From Piscinibacter sp. HJYY11 (GTDB lineage Bacteria > Pseudomonadota > Gammaproteobacteria > Burkholderiales > Burkholderiaceae_C), in contig NZ_JAERQZ010000001.1 of assembly GCF_016735515.1 (NCBI RefSeq), positions 4,576,746 to 4,640,745 of the forward strand: a stretch of 64,000 nt of DNA. Direction: 5' to 3'. The position numbers were made by a program, and so were the translations under genes. Of this stretch, positions 8,991-17,760 are shown in pieces. The notes beneath the pieces were generated by a model that saw only the letters and a program-made list of their open reading frames with translations, had not been told where the DNA came from and ran no database searches. The first letter of the stretch is position 1. Each line of letters begins with the position of its first letter.

Positions 8991-9907
8991 TTCGGGTTGG
9001 CCTCGCGTTGGGAAGCTGCATCGCTGGCCGGCGGTGCGACACCGGCCGCCGCTGCAAACTCGCCGAGGTACTGCACGGTTGCAGCGGTCCGAAGGGCCTT
9101 GATGTCGTCGCTGACGATCTGGGCCTTCTGGCGGTTGAGGAGGAACTGCTCGACGGCGGGCCGTGCGCGCGCCGGTTCGACCGGCTCGGAGCGGGCGTGC
9201 ACCAGGGCGACCACCTGCAGGCCGTTGGGCCTTGCGTTCACCATCGTGTCGCCGTCCTTCATCTTCGCGAAGGCTGGCAGGCTCGCGAGCGGCAGCTGTT
9301 CCGCTGGCCGCACCGCCTGGTTGTATTCGAATCGCAGGTTCTGGGCCCGCAGGTAGCCGCTGAACTCGGCCGGGTCCTTGATCGCCTGCGCCTTGGCGCG
9401 CACGTCGTCGGCCTGCGCACCGCTCACCTCGACCACCCACTCCTGCAATTGGTACACGCGGCGCTCTGCAAAGAGGGCAGGGTTCTCGGCGTAGTACTGG
9501 CTGATGGCCGAATCAGACGGCTTGCCGGCGCCTTCGGCCACCCTGTCGAAATAGTTGCGGGCAATGATCTCGCGACGTGCCGCCTCGATCTGCTGCATCA
9601 CGCGGGGCTCGCGGTCGAGCTTGAGTTCGGAGGCCTTCTGCACCGCCAGTTCCTGGTCGATGAGACGCTCCAGCGTCTGCTTGCGCAGCTGCTGCGCCTG
9701 CTCGGGCGATTGCGTGCGCTGCGATTGGAGCGCGTGGTTGAGCTGGTGGACCGTGATTTCCTGTTTGTTGACCTTGGCCGCGACCTGCGAGGCGGGCTTG
9801 TCGGCCGACTTGCTGCACGCAGCAGCAAGCAAGGTCGCCACCACCGCTGCGCTCAAGACCCCGGCCCTGCGCACGCTCGAGGCGCCGGGTTGTCGAATCG
9901 TATTCAT
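8987..9907 (-). CDS. epsD: EpsD-family peptidyl-prolyl cis-trans isomerase lipoprotein
   Basis: A 306-residue SurA/PpiC-like periplasmic protein of the EpsD family, found in exosortase EPS loci. The start at 9907 is preferred over 9934 because GGAG lies 8 bases before it. It gives a lipoprotein signal ending LLAAACSKS. A SurA-N-like region (EITVHQLNHALQ, LIDQELAVQKA) is followed by a parvulin-like C-terminal region. Its job is presumably folding of export-apparatus proteins. The 190 bp between epsI and epsD carry a promoter-like element at 10001-10045, so epsD may begin its own transcript. Confidence 0.87.
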   Translation of the reverse strand: MNTIRQPGASSVRRAGVLSAAVVATLLAAACSKSADKPASQVAAKVNKQEITVHQLNHALQSQRTQSPEQAQQLRKQTLERLIDQELAVQKASELKLDREPRVMQQIEAARREIIARNYFDRVAEGAGKPSDSAISQYYAENPALFAERRVYQLQEWVVEVSGAQADDVRAKAQAIKDPAEFSGYLRAQNLRFEYNQAVRPAEQLPLASLPAFAKMKDGDTMVNARPNGLQVVALVHARSEPVEPARARPAVEQFLLNRQKAQIVSDDIKALRTAATVQYLGEFAAAAGVAPPASDAASQREANPK

Positions 9908-10000
9908 CCAAGAGTCTCCGGGCGCTGTCGTCATGGGAACAACTTCGGTGTGCAAGACCGTCTTGCTCGACGGTGGACACTCGTAAAACTGAGGCAAGCG

Positions 10001-10045
10001 AGTGTAGCGGCGGGGTCGCCCACGCCCTTCACCCCGAGTAAGGGG
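10001..10045 (-). promoter_or_regulatory. Candidate promoter of epsD with the shared palindromic box
   Basis: Read on the minus strand, CCCCT-TACTCG-GGGTG (10045-10030) matches 8 of 10 bases of the box CCCCT-N6-AGGGG seen elsewhere in the window. Exactly 23 bases later comes TACACT (10006-10001), a good -10 candidate, about 95 bp before the epsD ATG. The same geometry is found before the genes at 16671, 19931 and 48246. No TTGACA-like -35 is visible, which suits an activator-dependent promoter. This is an inference from pattern recurrence. Confidence 0.5.
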
Positions 10046-10097
10046 GCACTCGCGCTGTTCTCTCAGGCGTGTGGAAACTTCACGCGCCCGCCCTATT

Positions 10098-10790
10098 TCA
10101 CTGCGCCGCCGCGATGCCGCCGAGGCCACTCAGGCGGAGCCGGTCGCTCGCCTGAACGGCCGCGAGCAAGTCGTTCACGAAGCGATCGTGCTCGCGCCAC
10201 GCGCGGCCGGGTTCGGGGTCGATGGACGAGACGCGGAAGAGAAGCCCATCCGGGACGCGGCCCGTGAGGCCGATGCGCACTTCGGCCACCCGGCGCTCGA
10301 AGCGGCTGCGCACCGCTTGGTCGCCGATGGTGAACCAGTAGGTGATCGGCTCCAGGCGGGGGCCGAGCTGTGTCCTCACGCGCTGGCCGCTGATGCTGCC
10401 GAACGGAGTGTCGATGTCGACGGGGTCGGTGCTGAGCAGGCTGAAGCCCTGCGCCACGTAGCAGACCTCCGGCTTGTGCGCCTGCAATGCGCCGCGCTGG
10501 TCGCTGCCGTAGGCCACGGACAGCATGACACGGTAGCCGCGCGAGTCGGTGTAGGAACGGGTGAGCACCTGGCCGTAGAGCTTGTCCAGCACCTGCTGGG
10601 TCTGCGGGTTGACCACCAGGGTAGTGCCCGGGTCCATGCGCCAGGAGCCGAACTGCGCGGGGACAGCCGATTCGAGCTGGATGGAAGCCGGCGCGGCCTC
10701 TTGCGTGGGTGCGACTTGTCCGAGGGTGGCAATGACCGAAGCCGAGCACATCAGGGCGCTGAGCGCGATTGCGGTGCGGAGGGCGGCCAT
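10098..10790 (-). CDS. epsI: Exosortase-associated protein EpsI
   Basis: A 230-residue protein starting at the ATG at 10790, which gives a hydrophobic N-terminal anchor (AIALSALMCSASVIATL). The reading frame extends 68 codons upstream, but that part looks non-coding. Family hallmarks are QFGSWRMDP at the start of the domain, then LTRSYTDSRGYRVMLSVAYG and HKPEVCYVAQGF, whose Cys and His are the conserved EpsI residues. EpsI is a periplasmic partner of exosortases of unknown biochemical role. Here it heads the minus-strand EPS operon, ahead of epsD. Confidence 0.9.
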   Translation of the reverse strand: MAALRTAIALSALMCSASVIATLGQVAPTQEAAPASIQLESAVPAQFGSWRMDPGTTLVVNPQTQQVLDKLYGQVLTRSYTDSRGYRVMLSVAYGSDQRGALQAHKPEVCYVAQGFSLLSTDPVDIDTPFGSISGQRVRTQLGPRLEPITYWFTIGDQAVRSRFERRVAEVRIGLTGRVPDGLLFRVSSIDPEPGRAWREHDRFVNDLLAAVQASDRLRLSGLGGIAAAQ

Positions 10791-11286
10791 GGGCAAATGG
10801 GGTGCGTAGGAGCTCCAAATTCTAGGGTTGGGCCTTGCTTTGGGGCGTTCGCACCATCCGAGGGTTTTCGCGGGAGTGAAAAAGTTGGCACTTGGACGAC
10901 CCGCACCCCCCGGCTCGAGCGTGTGAGTCTGTAACAAAAGCAGGGGCAAGTAAGTTCTTTTGCATCTCCCTCGCGCCACGCGAAGTGCCTGCACCCCCTT
11001 GTTTCAGGGGGGTGAGGGGGTGCTAGCGAACCTGGGACATAGACCCTGGCTGATACGTGTTGTCAGTTCGACTTACAGGCCCTCGGCGGGGCGCGCCGAA
11101 ACTGCTCACACACCAAACCTGCAGTCCAGGCACCAAGCCGACTAACTGGCTGGCTAGACCGAGGAATCGATCTTCTGCCGCCGCACCAACACAGTGCGAG
11201 CCGACGTCGACTCTCTCATTGATGTAGCAACGAAGCGAGCGACGCCGTGTTCTTGTCCGGACTCGCACGCACCCCGGAAACTGAAA
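10791..11286 (+). promoter_or_regulatory. Divergent intergenic region between epsI and the beta-helix lipoprotein gene
   Basis: These 496 bp hold no convincing gene. A perfect copy of the box, CCCCT-TGTTTC-AGGGG, lies at 10995-11010. It is nested in a larger inverted repeat GCACCCCC (10991-10998) / GGGGGTGC (11016-11023). Downstream, CATAGA (11038-11043) and TAGACC (11040-11045) are -10-like. A 6-bp repeat, CAAAAG/CTTTTG, flanks 10936-10962. The leader to 11287 would be long, over 200 bases. A TTGGCAC at 10885-10891 resembles half of a sigma-54 promoter but lacks the -12 GC. Confidence 0.5.
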
Positions 11287-13107
11287 ATGTCCATCTCGAA
11301 AGAATCCCGTCTCAAGTTACTTCCTCTGTCTGCGCTGGTGCTGGCCCTTGCTGCCTGCGGTGGCAGCGATGGCACCTCGACGACCGGTGAAAGCCTGTCC
11401 TCCGATTCGTCGAGCGAGATCCTCGACAGCGCCCGCCGCGAAACGGCGCTTGCCTACAGCTGGGCCGCCTCCGGCCAAAGCGCCCCGGTTCTGCTCGTGA
11501 CCGCCCCTTCCTACACCGGCACGGCGACTGTCACCATTCGCGGTACGGCCCGTGACGATCGCGGCGTGACCCGCATCACCTGGTTCAACGATCGTGGCGG
11601 CATCGGCCAAGCCACGCTGAGCGGCACGGCCTCCGGCTACACCTGGGTGGCCACCTCGATTCCTCTCGCAGTGGGCGCCAACGTCATCAAGTTCGTGGCT
11701 GAAGACGCCAACGGCAGCTGGACGATGGAAACGGTCAACCTGACCCGCCCGGCGACGGCTCCTGCTCCCGCCCCGGCCCCGGCACCTGCTCCGGCCCCGG
11801 CACCTGCTCCCGCACCTGCTCCGGCCCCTGCTCCCGCCCCGGCCCCGGCCCCGGCACCTGCTCCCGCCCCGGCTCCGGCCCCGGCCCCGGCCCCGGCTCC
11901 GGCCCCGGCCCCGGCCCCGGCCCCGGCACCTGCTCCCGCCCCGGCTCCTGGCGGCGCCCCGACCTACTACTTCTCCGACTGCCAGACCGGCGCAGCCACC
12001 GGCTGCTTGCCCGGCAGCAATGCCAACGTCGGCACCAGCGCTCAGTACCCGAAGCAGAACCTGGCTGGCATCAACGTGAACGCGCTGCCGGCCGGCACCC
12101 GCCTGCTGTTCGCCCGCGGCGGCTCGTGGAATCACTCCACCATCCGCCTCGACAACCGCAACGTGACCGCCGCGGCACCGCTGACCTTCGATTCGTACGG
12201 CAGCGGCAACCTGCCCGTCTTCCGCACTCCGGCCAACTTCGGCTTCGAGTTCGGCGGCTTCGGCAACCGTGACGACGACCGTGGCTACACCTTCCGCAAC
12301 ATCAAGCTCGACGGTGTCGGTACCGGCCAATGGGGCTTCTGGCTGCGCGGCATGCTGCGCGACGTGATCATCGAGAACGTCGAGATCACCGGCTTCTACA
12401 CCGCGATCGAACTGCAAGGCAACGACCCGATCAGCCACATCACCGTCCGCAACAACAACATCCACCGCAACCGTGGCAACGGCATCATCGGCAACGCGTC
12501 CGACAGCCTGTTCGAGGGCAACACCTTCGAAAACAACAACGCGGTCGGCAGCACCTTCGTGCATGGCGTGTACCTGTCGAGCGGCAACGGCGCCATCAGC
12601 AACGTCGTCTTCCGCAACAACCGGTTCGTGCGCAACTCGATCGTTGGCGGCATCTGCACGGGCGGCAACCTGACGGTGCACGGTCGTGTCAACGGCCTGA
12701 CCATCGAGGGCAACACCATCCTGCAGGACAACGCCAGCGAAGGCTGCTGGGGCATCTCGATCAGCCCGTATGCGACGTACGCCAACCAGGGCTTCTCCAG
12801 CCTGGTGGTGCGCAACAACAACATCGTCAACGTCGGCAACTGCGCGGTTTGCGTGACGGCCGCTCCGGGTGCCATCGTCGAAGGCAACAAGTCGTGGCTC
12901 AACTTCGCTCGCGGCCAGTCGACCATCCGCCTGAACGAGTCGGAAGAGACGTCTGACGGCGACCTGCGCGGCCCCGCCACGGTGCGCAACAACCTGGCCT
13001 GCTACACCTCGGGCAGCGGCAGCTTCACGGCACCGTCCGGCAGCACGATCACGGGCAACCTGACCCGGACCGGCGCCGCCGCCTCGACGGACGCCTGCGC
13101 CCGCTAA
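11287..13107 (+). CDS. Lipoprotein with Ig-like domain, (Ala-Pro)32 linker and parallel beta-helix domain
   Basis: 606 residues. The start at 11287 gives a lipoprotein signal ending LVLALAACGGSD; 31 upstream codons in frame look non-coding. Residues about 70-155 form an Ig-like beta-sandwich (TATVTIRGTARDDRGVTRIT, VGANVIKFVAEDANG). Residues 158-221 are 32 uninterrupted Ala-Pro dipeptides. The rest is a right-handed beta-helix with NNxI/NNxF rungs such as ITVRNNNIHRN and IEGNTILQ. Its C-terminal part is paralogous to the next gene. Beta-helix proteins near EPS genes are often polysaccharide lyases, epimerases or binding proteins; no catalytic set is recognisable here. There is no PEP-CTERM tail. 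Confidence 0.85.
   Translation: MSISKESRLKLLPLSALVLALAACGGSDGTSTTGESLSSDSSSEILDSARRETALAYSWAASGQSAPVLLVTAPSYTGTATVTIRGTARDDRGVTRITWFNDRGGIGQATLSGTASGYTWVATSIPLAVGANVIKFVAEDANGSWTMETVNLTRPATAPAPAPAPAPAPAPAPAPAPAPAPAPAPAPAPAPAPAPAPAPAPAPAPAPAPAPAPAPAPAPAPGGAPTYYFSDCQTGAATGCLPGSNANVGTSAQYPKQNLAGINVNALPAGTRLLFARGGSWNHSTIRLDNRNVTAAAPLTFDSYGSGNLPVFRTPANFGFEFGGFGNRDDDRGYTFRNIKLDGVGTGQWGFWLRGMLRDVIIENVEITGFYTAIELQGNDPISHITVRNNNIHRNRGNGIIGNASDSLFEGNTFENNNAVGSTFVHGVYLSSGNGAISNVVFRNNRFVRNSIVGGICTGGNLTVHGRVNGLTIEGNTILQDNASEGCWGISISPYATYANQGFSSLVVRNNNIVNVGNCAVCVTAAPGAIVEGNKSWLNFARGQSTIRLNESEETSDGDLRGPATVRNNLACYTSGSGSFTAPSGSTITGNLTRTGAAASTDACAR
11758..11949 (+). repeat. Ala-Pro codon repeat, 32 units of 6 bp, inside the lipoprotein gene
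   Basis: 192 bp encoding 32 consecutive Ala-Pro dipeptides. Units alternate between GCTCCT, GCTCCC, GCACCT, GCCCCG and similar codon pairs, with several longer sub-blocks repeated. The tract is a rigid spacer between the Ig-like and beta-helix domains. Because each unit is two codons, slippage would change linker length without a frameshift. Confidence 0.95.
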
Positions 13108-13142
13108 ACACGGCGACGCCTGACAACACCGTCTCCCTCCTG

Positions 13143-13177
13143 GCCCCCGGCGGATCGCAGATCCCCGGGGGCTTTTT
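13143..13177 (+). terminator. Rho-independent terminator after the first beta-helix lipoprotein gene
   Basis: GCCCCCGG (13143-13150) pairs with CCGGGGGC (13165-13172). Inside it GGATC-GCA-GATCC extends the stem to a long, nearly perfect hairpin. TTTTT follows directly (13173-13177). It lies 35 bp after the stop at 13107 and separates the two paralogous lipoprotein genes. Confidence 0.9.
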
Positions 13178-13229
13178 CTATGGCGGTATGACTTGGTGAA
13201 CAATCGCGCGGTCACTCCCACCCCGCGCC

Positions 13230-14501
13230 ATGGACCGTCATCCCCTCCCTTCCATCAGCCGGCTGCGTGCCCTGGGCGTCGCCGCGCTGGTGCTCCTCGC
13301 CGGCAACCTGACCGCGTGCGCGCAGACCGCCGGTGCGTCGCCGACGTACTACTTCTCGGATTGCCAGGCCGGTGCCGCGCCGGGCTGCGTGCCGGGCAAC
13401 AACGGCAACTCCGGCACCCGCCCTGACGCCCCGAAGCAGACGCTCGCCGGCTTCAACATCAACGGCCTGCCGGCAGGCAGCAAGCTGCTGTTCGCGCGCG
13501 GTGGCGTGTGGAATCACAGCCTGGTCCGGATCGACAACCGCCGGGTCAGCGCTGAGCAGCCGCTGGTACTCGACGCCTACGGCGACGGGCCGGCCCCGGT
13601 GTTCAAGGTGGCCAAAACCTACGCCTTCGAATTCGGCACCTGGCAGAACACCGAACTCGACGGCGGCTACGTCTTCCGCAACCTCAAGCTCGACGGGCAG
13701 GGCACGGCCGAGTGGGGCTTCTGGTTGCGCGGCGCCTTGCGCGACGTGGTGATCGAGAACACCGAGATCACCGGCTTCGCGATCGCCATCAACTCCCAAG
13801 GCGGCGACCCGATCAGCCACATCACCGTTCGCAATTCCAAGATCGTGCGCAACCACGACATGGGCGTGCTCGGCCACTTCAACGATTCAGTGTTCGAGGG
13901 CAACCAGTTCGTCGAGAACAACGCCAGAGGCAGCACCTTCAGCCATGCGCTCTACCTGAGCGGCGGCAATCGCAACAAGATCAAGGGCAACCTCTTCCTC
14001 AACAACTCGGTGGTCAACGGCGAGTGCCGCGGCGGCAACGTCACCATGCACGGCCAGATGGACACCATGCTGATCGAGGACAACCTCATCTCGCAGGCCA
14101 AGGCCTCCGACGGGTGCTTCGGCTTCTCGATCACGACGGGCTACAACACGCCGGAGTGGTTCCGCAACTTCACGGTGCGCAACAACACCGTCATCAACGT
14201 CGGCGGCTGCGCGATCTGCGCCGATGCGGTGCAGAACTTCGTGGTCGAGGGCAACCGCGTGTTCCAGGACCACGACCGATGGCATTACGCGATCCTGATC
14301 CGCAACACCGAGCAGCCGAACGACGCGCCCAATGCCAACGTGGTGATCCGCAACAACACGGCCTGCTTCAAGGAAAGCCGCGGCAACCAGAAGCTGGCTG
14401 CCATCTCCTTCCAGGGTGCTCAGTCCACCGCCAACAACACGCTGACGGGTGCGGCCGCGGCCGGCGGAGCGTGTACGCGGCCGGTCGCTTCGGCTCGCTG
14501 A
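13230..14501 (+). CDS. Parallel beta-helix lipoprotein, paralogue of the preceding gene
   Basis: 423 residues with an N-terminal signal ending in a lipobox (AGNLTACAQ). The mature part aligns along its length with the C-terminal domain of the protein at 11287: both begin PTYYFSDCQ, then LPAG, LLFARGG, WNHS and WGFWLRG. They share the same rung pattern (ISHITVRN, FEGN, IRNNTACF). It lacks the Ig-like domain and the Ala-Pro linker. Conserved Cys pairs recur in both. Tandem duplication is the simplest explanation. Function is unknown; a surface glycan-binding or glycan-modifying role fits the context. It converges on the acyltransferase at 14509. Confidence 0.83.
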   Translation: MDRHPLPSISRLRALGVAALVLLAGNLTACAQTAGASPTYYFSDCQAGAAPGCVPGNNGNSGTRPDAPKQTLAGFNINGLPAGSKLLFARGGVWNHSLVRIDNRRVSAEQPLVLDAYGDGPAPVFKVAKTYAFEFGTWQNTELDGGYVFRNLKLDGQGTAEWGFWLRGALRDVVIENTEITGFAIAINSQGGDPISHITVRNSKIVRNHDMGVLGHFNDSVFEGNQFVENNARGSTFSHALYLSGGNRNKIKGNLFLNNSVVNGECRGGNVTMHGQMDTMLIEDNLISQAKASDGCFGFSITTGYNTPEWFRNFTVRNNTVINVGGCAICADAVQNFVVEGNRVFQDHDRWHYAILIRNTEQPNDAPNANVVIRNNTACFKESRGNQKLAAISFQGAQSTANNTLTGAAAAGGACTRPVASAR

Positions 14502-14508
14502 ACGCGTC

Positions 14509-16503
14509 TCAGGGCGCCGGGCGGGAGCTCCGGGCGACCGTGGTGCGGCCGTCGAGTTGCGCCGCCAGGGCGGCCGCCCAGAACGCGCTGCCCGAATGCG
14601 CGAGGTGGCTGTTGTCGAAGTAGACAGGCTTGCCGTCCACGACCGACACGCAAACACCCGTCTTGCACAGGACCTCGCCCGTCGAAAAGCTCGCGGCAAG
14701 CTGGGGCCGGTTGCGGGCCAGCGCATCGAAGAAGAAGGCGTACTCGCGCTGGTAGTCGTCGCGGGTGAAGTCGAGGTTCACGCTCTGCCCGCGCAGCGTC
14801 GCGGCGGCCAGGCGGCGCGGCACGTGGTCGCGCGCGGCCGGCAGGGGCTCCCAGATGTAGACCTCCTTGCCGAGGGCCCGCAGTTGCTGCACGGTGGTGT
14901 CGAACTGGCGCTGGAAAAGGCCGACTGACGATTCGGTGCTCGGCCGCTCGCCCGGCGCTGCGGTGAGCTTGCCTTCGATGGCCTGGCGCCAGGTCGACAC
15001 GAGGAACACCTTCTTCACCGCCGGGTCGCCCTGTGCCACGGCGAGCATCTGTTGGTTGAACGCCTGGCAGGCAGATCCGCCGCGGTAGAGATGGATGCCT
15101 TGCAGTGGCGGGCACGAGTTGAGGAACGCGATGCGGCCCGCCTGGCCCGACGCCTTGAGCCATGTGTCGAGGGCGCCTTGCGCAGCCCAGGCGTGGGAGT
15201 CACCCCAGATCAGCCACTCTGCCGACTTGCCGGGCGCACCCAGGGCGCACAGCGGCGGCTGTGCGACGGTGCCCTTGGGCGGGTACTCGGCGCAGCGCTC
15301 GTCGGGCATGTCCTTGGAAAACGCGGCGATGCGCGCGACCTCGGCTGGAAGCCGGCCCGGCAAACCGTCCTGCGCGATCACGATGCTGGCAAAGGCGACG
15401 CTGGCCAGGAGGCCGATCCCGTAGGTCGCCACGAAGCTGCGCGTGCGGGCGAGCCACTGCCCGTGGCGCAAGGGTGTCTCGACGAAGCGATAGAGCAGGG
15501 CCGAGAGCACGAAGCACAAGCCCACCATCGCCAGCCGCCACGGCAGCGTGTAGTTCTCGCCGAGCTCCTGCGAGGCAAACACGTTCACCGGCCAGTGCAC
15601 GAGGTAGAGCGAATACGAGATGCGACCGATGGCGACCATCGGCGCCGTCGAGAGCAGGCGCGTGGTGACGTTGCGACCTTGGGTGCCGGCGTAGAGCAGG
15701 CATGCCGCGCCCAGCGTGGGCAGCAGCGCGAAGCTGCCCGGGAAGGGGGTGTCCTCGTCGTACGCGGCGACCGAAAGCACCACCAGCAAGGCACCGGTGA
15801 AGCCGAGTGCATTCGCATGGCTGGCCTTGCGCAAGGGCGGGGCCCAGGTCAGAAGCGCGCCGATCAGAAGCTCCCAGGCGCGGGTGGGCATCAGGTAGAA
15901 GGTGGCCTGCGCCTTCGAGCCGACGAAGGCGAGGTTGAGGCCGAACGAGACGATCGCCGCCGCCAGAACGATCCAGAACACGAAGCGGCGCGCGTAGCGA
16001 TAGACCAGCACCAGAGCGATCGGGTAGACGATGTAGAACTGCTCTTCCACCGCGAGCGACCAGGTGTGCAGCAGATAGATGTTGCCGGCCTGCAGCCCGA
16101 AGTAGTTGACGTTCTGCCAGAAGTAGATGTTGGCGTAGTAGAACTGGGCGGCCAGCACCTCGTGCATCAGCTGTGAGAAGTCGGCCTGCAGCAGGCGCAG
16201 CGCGCCCCAGGCCATCACGCCCACCAGCACGACGAAGAGCGCCGGCGCCAGGCGCCGCAGCCGTCGCACCCAGAAGTCGGCCAGCGAGAAGCGCTGCGCC
16301 TCGATCTGCTCGCGCACGATCCAGGTGATGAGGAAGCCGGAGATGACGAAGAAGACGTCGACGCCGACGAAGCCGCTCTTGGCTTCGGAGGTGAGGTGGA
16401 AGTGGAAGACCACCACCAGCAGCACCGCGATGGCCCTCAAGCCATCGATGTCGGGCCGATAGGACACGTTCGAACCGTGTGACGATGCCCGCAAATCCCC
16501 CAT
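14509..16503 (-). CDS. OafA/YrhL-type acyltransferase with C-terminal SGNH domain
   Basis: 664 residues from the ATG at 16503, preferred because GGAAAGAGG precedes it; an in-frame ATG at 16572 would add 23 residues without a visible ribosome site. The N-terminal acyltransferase-3 half has YRPDIDGLRAIAVLLVVVFH and FVGVDVFFVISGFLIT, then HTWSLAVEEQFY. The C-terminal periplasmic SGNH half has WLIWGDSHAWA, with the block I catalytic Ser, and YFDNSHLAHSG near the end, with the catalytic Asp/His. Such fused proteins O-acetylate surface polysaccharides. It is transcribed divergently from the gene at 16671, and a shared regulatory box lies between them. Confidence 0.9.
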   Translation of the reverse strand: MGDLRASSHGSNVSYRPDIDGLRAIAVLLVVVFHFHLTSEAKSGFVGVDVFFVISGFLITWIVREQIEAQRFSLADFWVRRLRRLAPALFVVLVGVMAWGALRLLQADFSQLMHEVLAAQFYYANIYFWQNVNYFGLQAGNIYLLHTWSLAVEEQFYIVYPIALVLVYRYARRFVFWIVLAAAIVSFGLNLAFVGSKAQATFYLMPTRAWELLIGALLTWAPPLRKASHANALGFTGALLVVLSVAAYDEDTPFPGSFALLPTLGAACLLYAGTQGRNVTTRLLSTAPMVAIGRISYSLYLVHWPVNVFASQELGENYTLPWRLAMVGLCFVLSALLYRFVETPLRHGQWLARTRSFVATYGIGLLASVAFASIVIAQDGLPGRLPAEVARIAAFSKDMPDERCAEYPPKGTVAQPPLCALGAPGKSAEWLIWGDSHAWAAQGALDTWLKASGQAGRIAFLNSCPPLQGIHLYRGGSACQAFNQQMLAVAQGDPAVKKVFLVSTWRQAIEGKLTAAPGERPSTESSVGLFQRQFDTTVQQLRALGKEVYIWEPLPAARDHVPRRLAAATLRGQSVNLDFTRDDYQREYAFFFDALARNRPQLAASFSTGEVLCKTGVCVSVVDGKPVYFDNSHLAHSGSAFWAAALAAQLDGRTTVARSSRPAP

Positions 16504-16589
16504 CCGCCTCTTTCCAGTGCCCTGCGCGTTCAGCAAAGGGGCTAGTGTTTGGTGCGCCGCCTGATTGGTCAATGCTTGCGCGCCAACAT

Positions 16590-16634
16590 CCCCTCAAGCA
16601 AGGGAGCAATCGCGACTGGGGCGTCACCTAGACT
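16590..16634 (+). promoter_or_regulatory. Candidate promoter with CCCCT-N6-AGGGA box and TAGACT -10
   Basis: CCCCT-CAAGCA-AGGGA (16590-16605) matches the shared box at 9 of 10 positions. TAGACT (16629-16634) begins after exactly 23 bases. The box ends 65 bp before the ATG at 16671, the same distance as the perfect box before 48246. Being palindromic, it could also serve the divergent gene at 16503, though no good -10 is visible on that side. Confidence 0.55.
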
Positions 16635-16670
16635 TGAGCCTCGCTCGCAATCAGCCTCTTAGGATCGGCC

Positions 16671-17759
16671 ATGCAGCTCTTGAGCACCTACGTCGGTGGC
16701 CGAGACAACAACTTCAATCTCCTGCGGTTCACGGCGGCGTTCCTGGTGCTGTTCAGCCACTCGTTCGCGCTGTCCACCGGCGATGCGAAGACCGAACCGC
16801 TGCGCGCCTGGCTCGGCATGACGCCGGGCTCCATCGCGGTCGACGTGTTCTTCATCACCAGCGGCTTTCTCGTGACCGGCAGCCTGCTGGCACGTGGCAG
16901 CGTGATCCAGTTCCTCGCTGCGCGGGCGCTGCGCATCTACCCCGGCCTCATCGTGGCCGTGCTCGCCACCACGCTCGTCGTCGGCCTCTTCTTCACCACC
17001 TACCCCTTCGGCGAGTTCCTGTGGATGCGCGACACCTGGTCGCACGTGTTCCGCAACACCACCTTGATCTCGCCGCGCGGCACCTCGTTCCACCTGCCAG
17101 GCTCCTTCCCCAACCTGCCCTGGGCGCAGGTGGTCAACGGCTCGTTGTGGACGCTGCCCTACGAGGTCCGGATGTACGCCACCCTGGCGGTGCTCTGGCT
17201 CGCGTTGTCGTTCCTCAAGAACCACCGGCGCGTCTGGATGGGTCGCGTCTCCGTGCTCGTGGCCGTGCTCGCACTCGCCTGGCACTTCACGACGCGTGGC
17301 CAGAGCCAGCTCACCGCCGGGCCGCAGCTCACGGCGATGTTCTTCATCGGCAGCGCGATGTACGCCTACAAGGACCGCATCCCGATGGTGGGGGCCGCGT
17401 TCTGGGTGGCGCTCGCGGTGACCCTCGTCGCGTCGCTCGACCAGCGTGTCTTCTTCTACTTCTACATGGTCACCTTGCCGTACATGGTGATGTTCCTCGC
17501 CTTCGTGCCGGGTGGTGCGGTGCGCGGCTTCAACCGGATGGGCGACGTCTCCTATGGCCTGTACATCTATGCGTGGCCAGTGCAGCAGATCTCGGTGGCG
17601 CTGATCCCGGGCATCGGGCCCTGGCAACTCTTTGCGGTGTCGTCGGTGGGGACGCTGGTGCTGGCGTTCCTGTCGTGGCATCTCATCGAGAAACCGGCGC
17701 TGGCCCTGAAGGACTCGGTGCCGAGCCGGCCGGGTCGGCTTCAGAACGCCCAGGGGTGA
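16671..17759 (+). CDS. Membrane acyltransferase, family 3
   Basis: 362 residues with hydrophobic segments throughout. Family-3 marks are NFNLLRFTAAFLVLFSHSFA, with its conserved His, and VDVFFITSGFLVTGSLL. The C-terminal YGLYIYAWPVQQI is the usual FxIYLxHxP-like helix. It has no SGNH domain of its own, but the next gene, one base after its stop, encodes a secreted esterase-like SGNH protein. The two may work as a split pair adding and trimming acyl groups on the glycan. Substrates are unknown. Confidence 0.88.
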   Translation: MQLLSTYVGGRDNNFNLLRFTAAFLVLFSHSFALSTGDAKTEPLRAWLGMTPGSIAVDVFFITSGFLVTGSLLARGSVIQFLAARALRIYPGLIVAVLATTLVVGLFFTTYPFGEFLWMRDTWSHVFRNTTLISPRGTSFHLPGSFPNLPWAQVVNGSLWTLPYEVRMYATLAVLWLALSFLKNHRRVWMGRVSVLVAVLALAWHFTTRGQSQLTAGPQLTAMFFIGSAMYAYKDRIPMVGAAFWVALAVTLVASLDQRVFFYFYMVTLPYMVMFLAFVPGGAVRGFNRMGDVSYGLYIYAWPVQQISVALIPGIGPWQLFAVSSVGTLVLAFLSWHLIEKPALALKDSVPSRPGRLQNAQG

Positions 17760-17760
17760 C

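Noticed and set aside
10885..10902. Second sigma-54-like element (TTGGCAC)
   Set aside because: No GC at the required distance.
10791..10994. N-terminal extension of EpsI by 68 codons
   Set aside because: The extension has no signal-like or conserved features, and the ATG at 10790 gives the expected anchor and family length.
11758..11949. Short repeat array that might be taken for a CRISPR or satellite
   Set aside because: Units are 6 bp without spacers and encode Ala-Pro in frame inside a lipoprotein gene.
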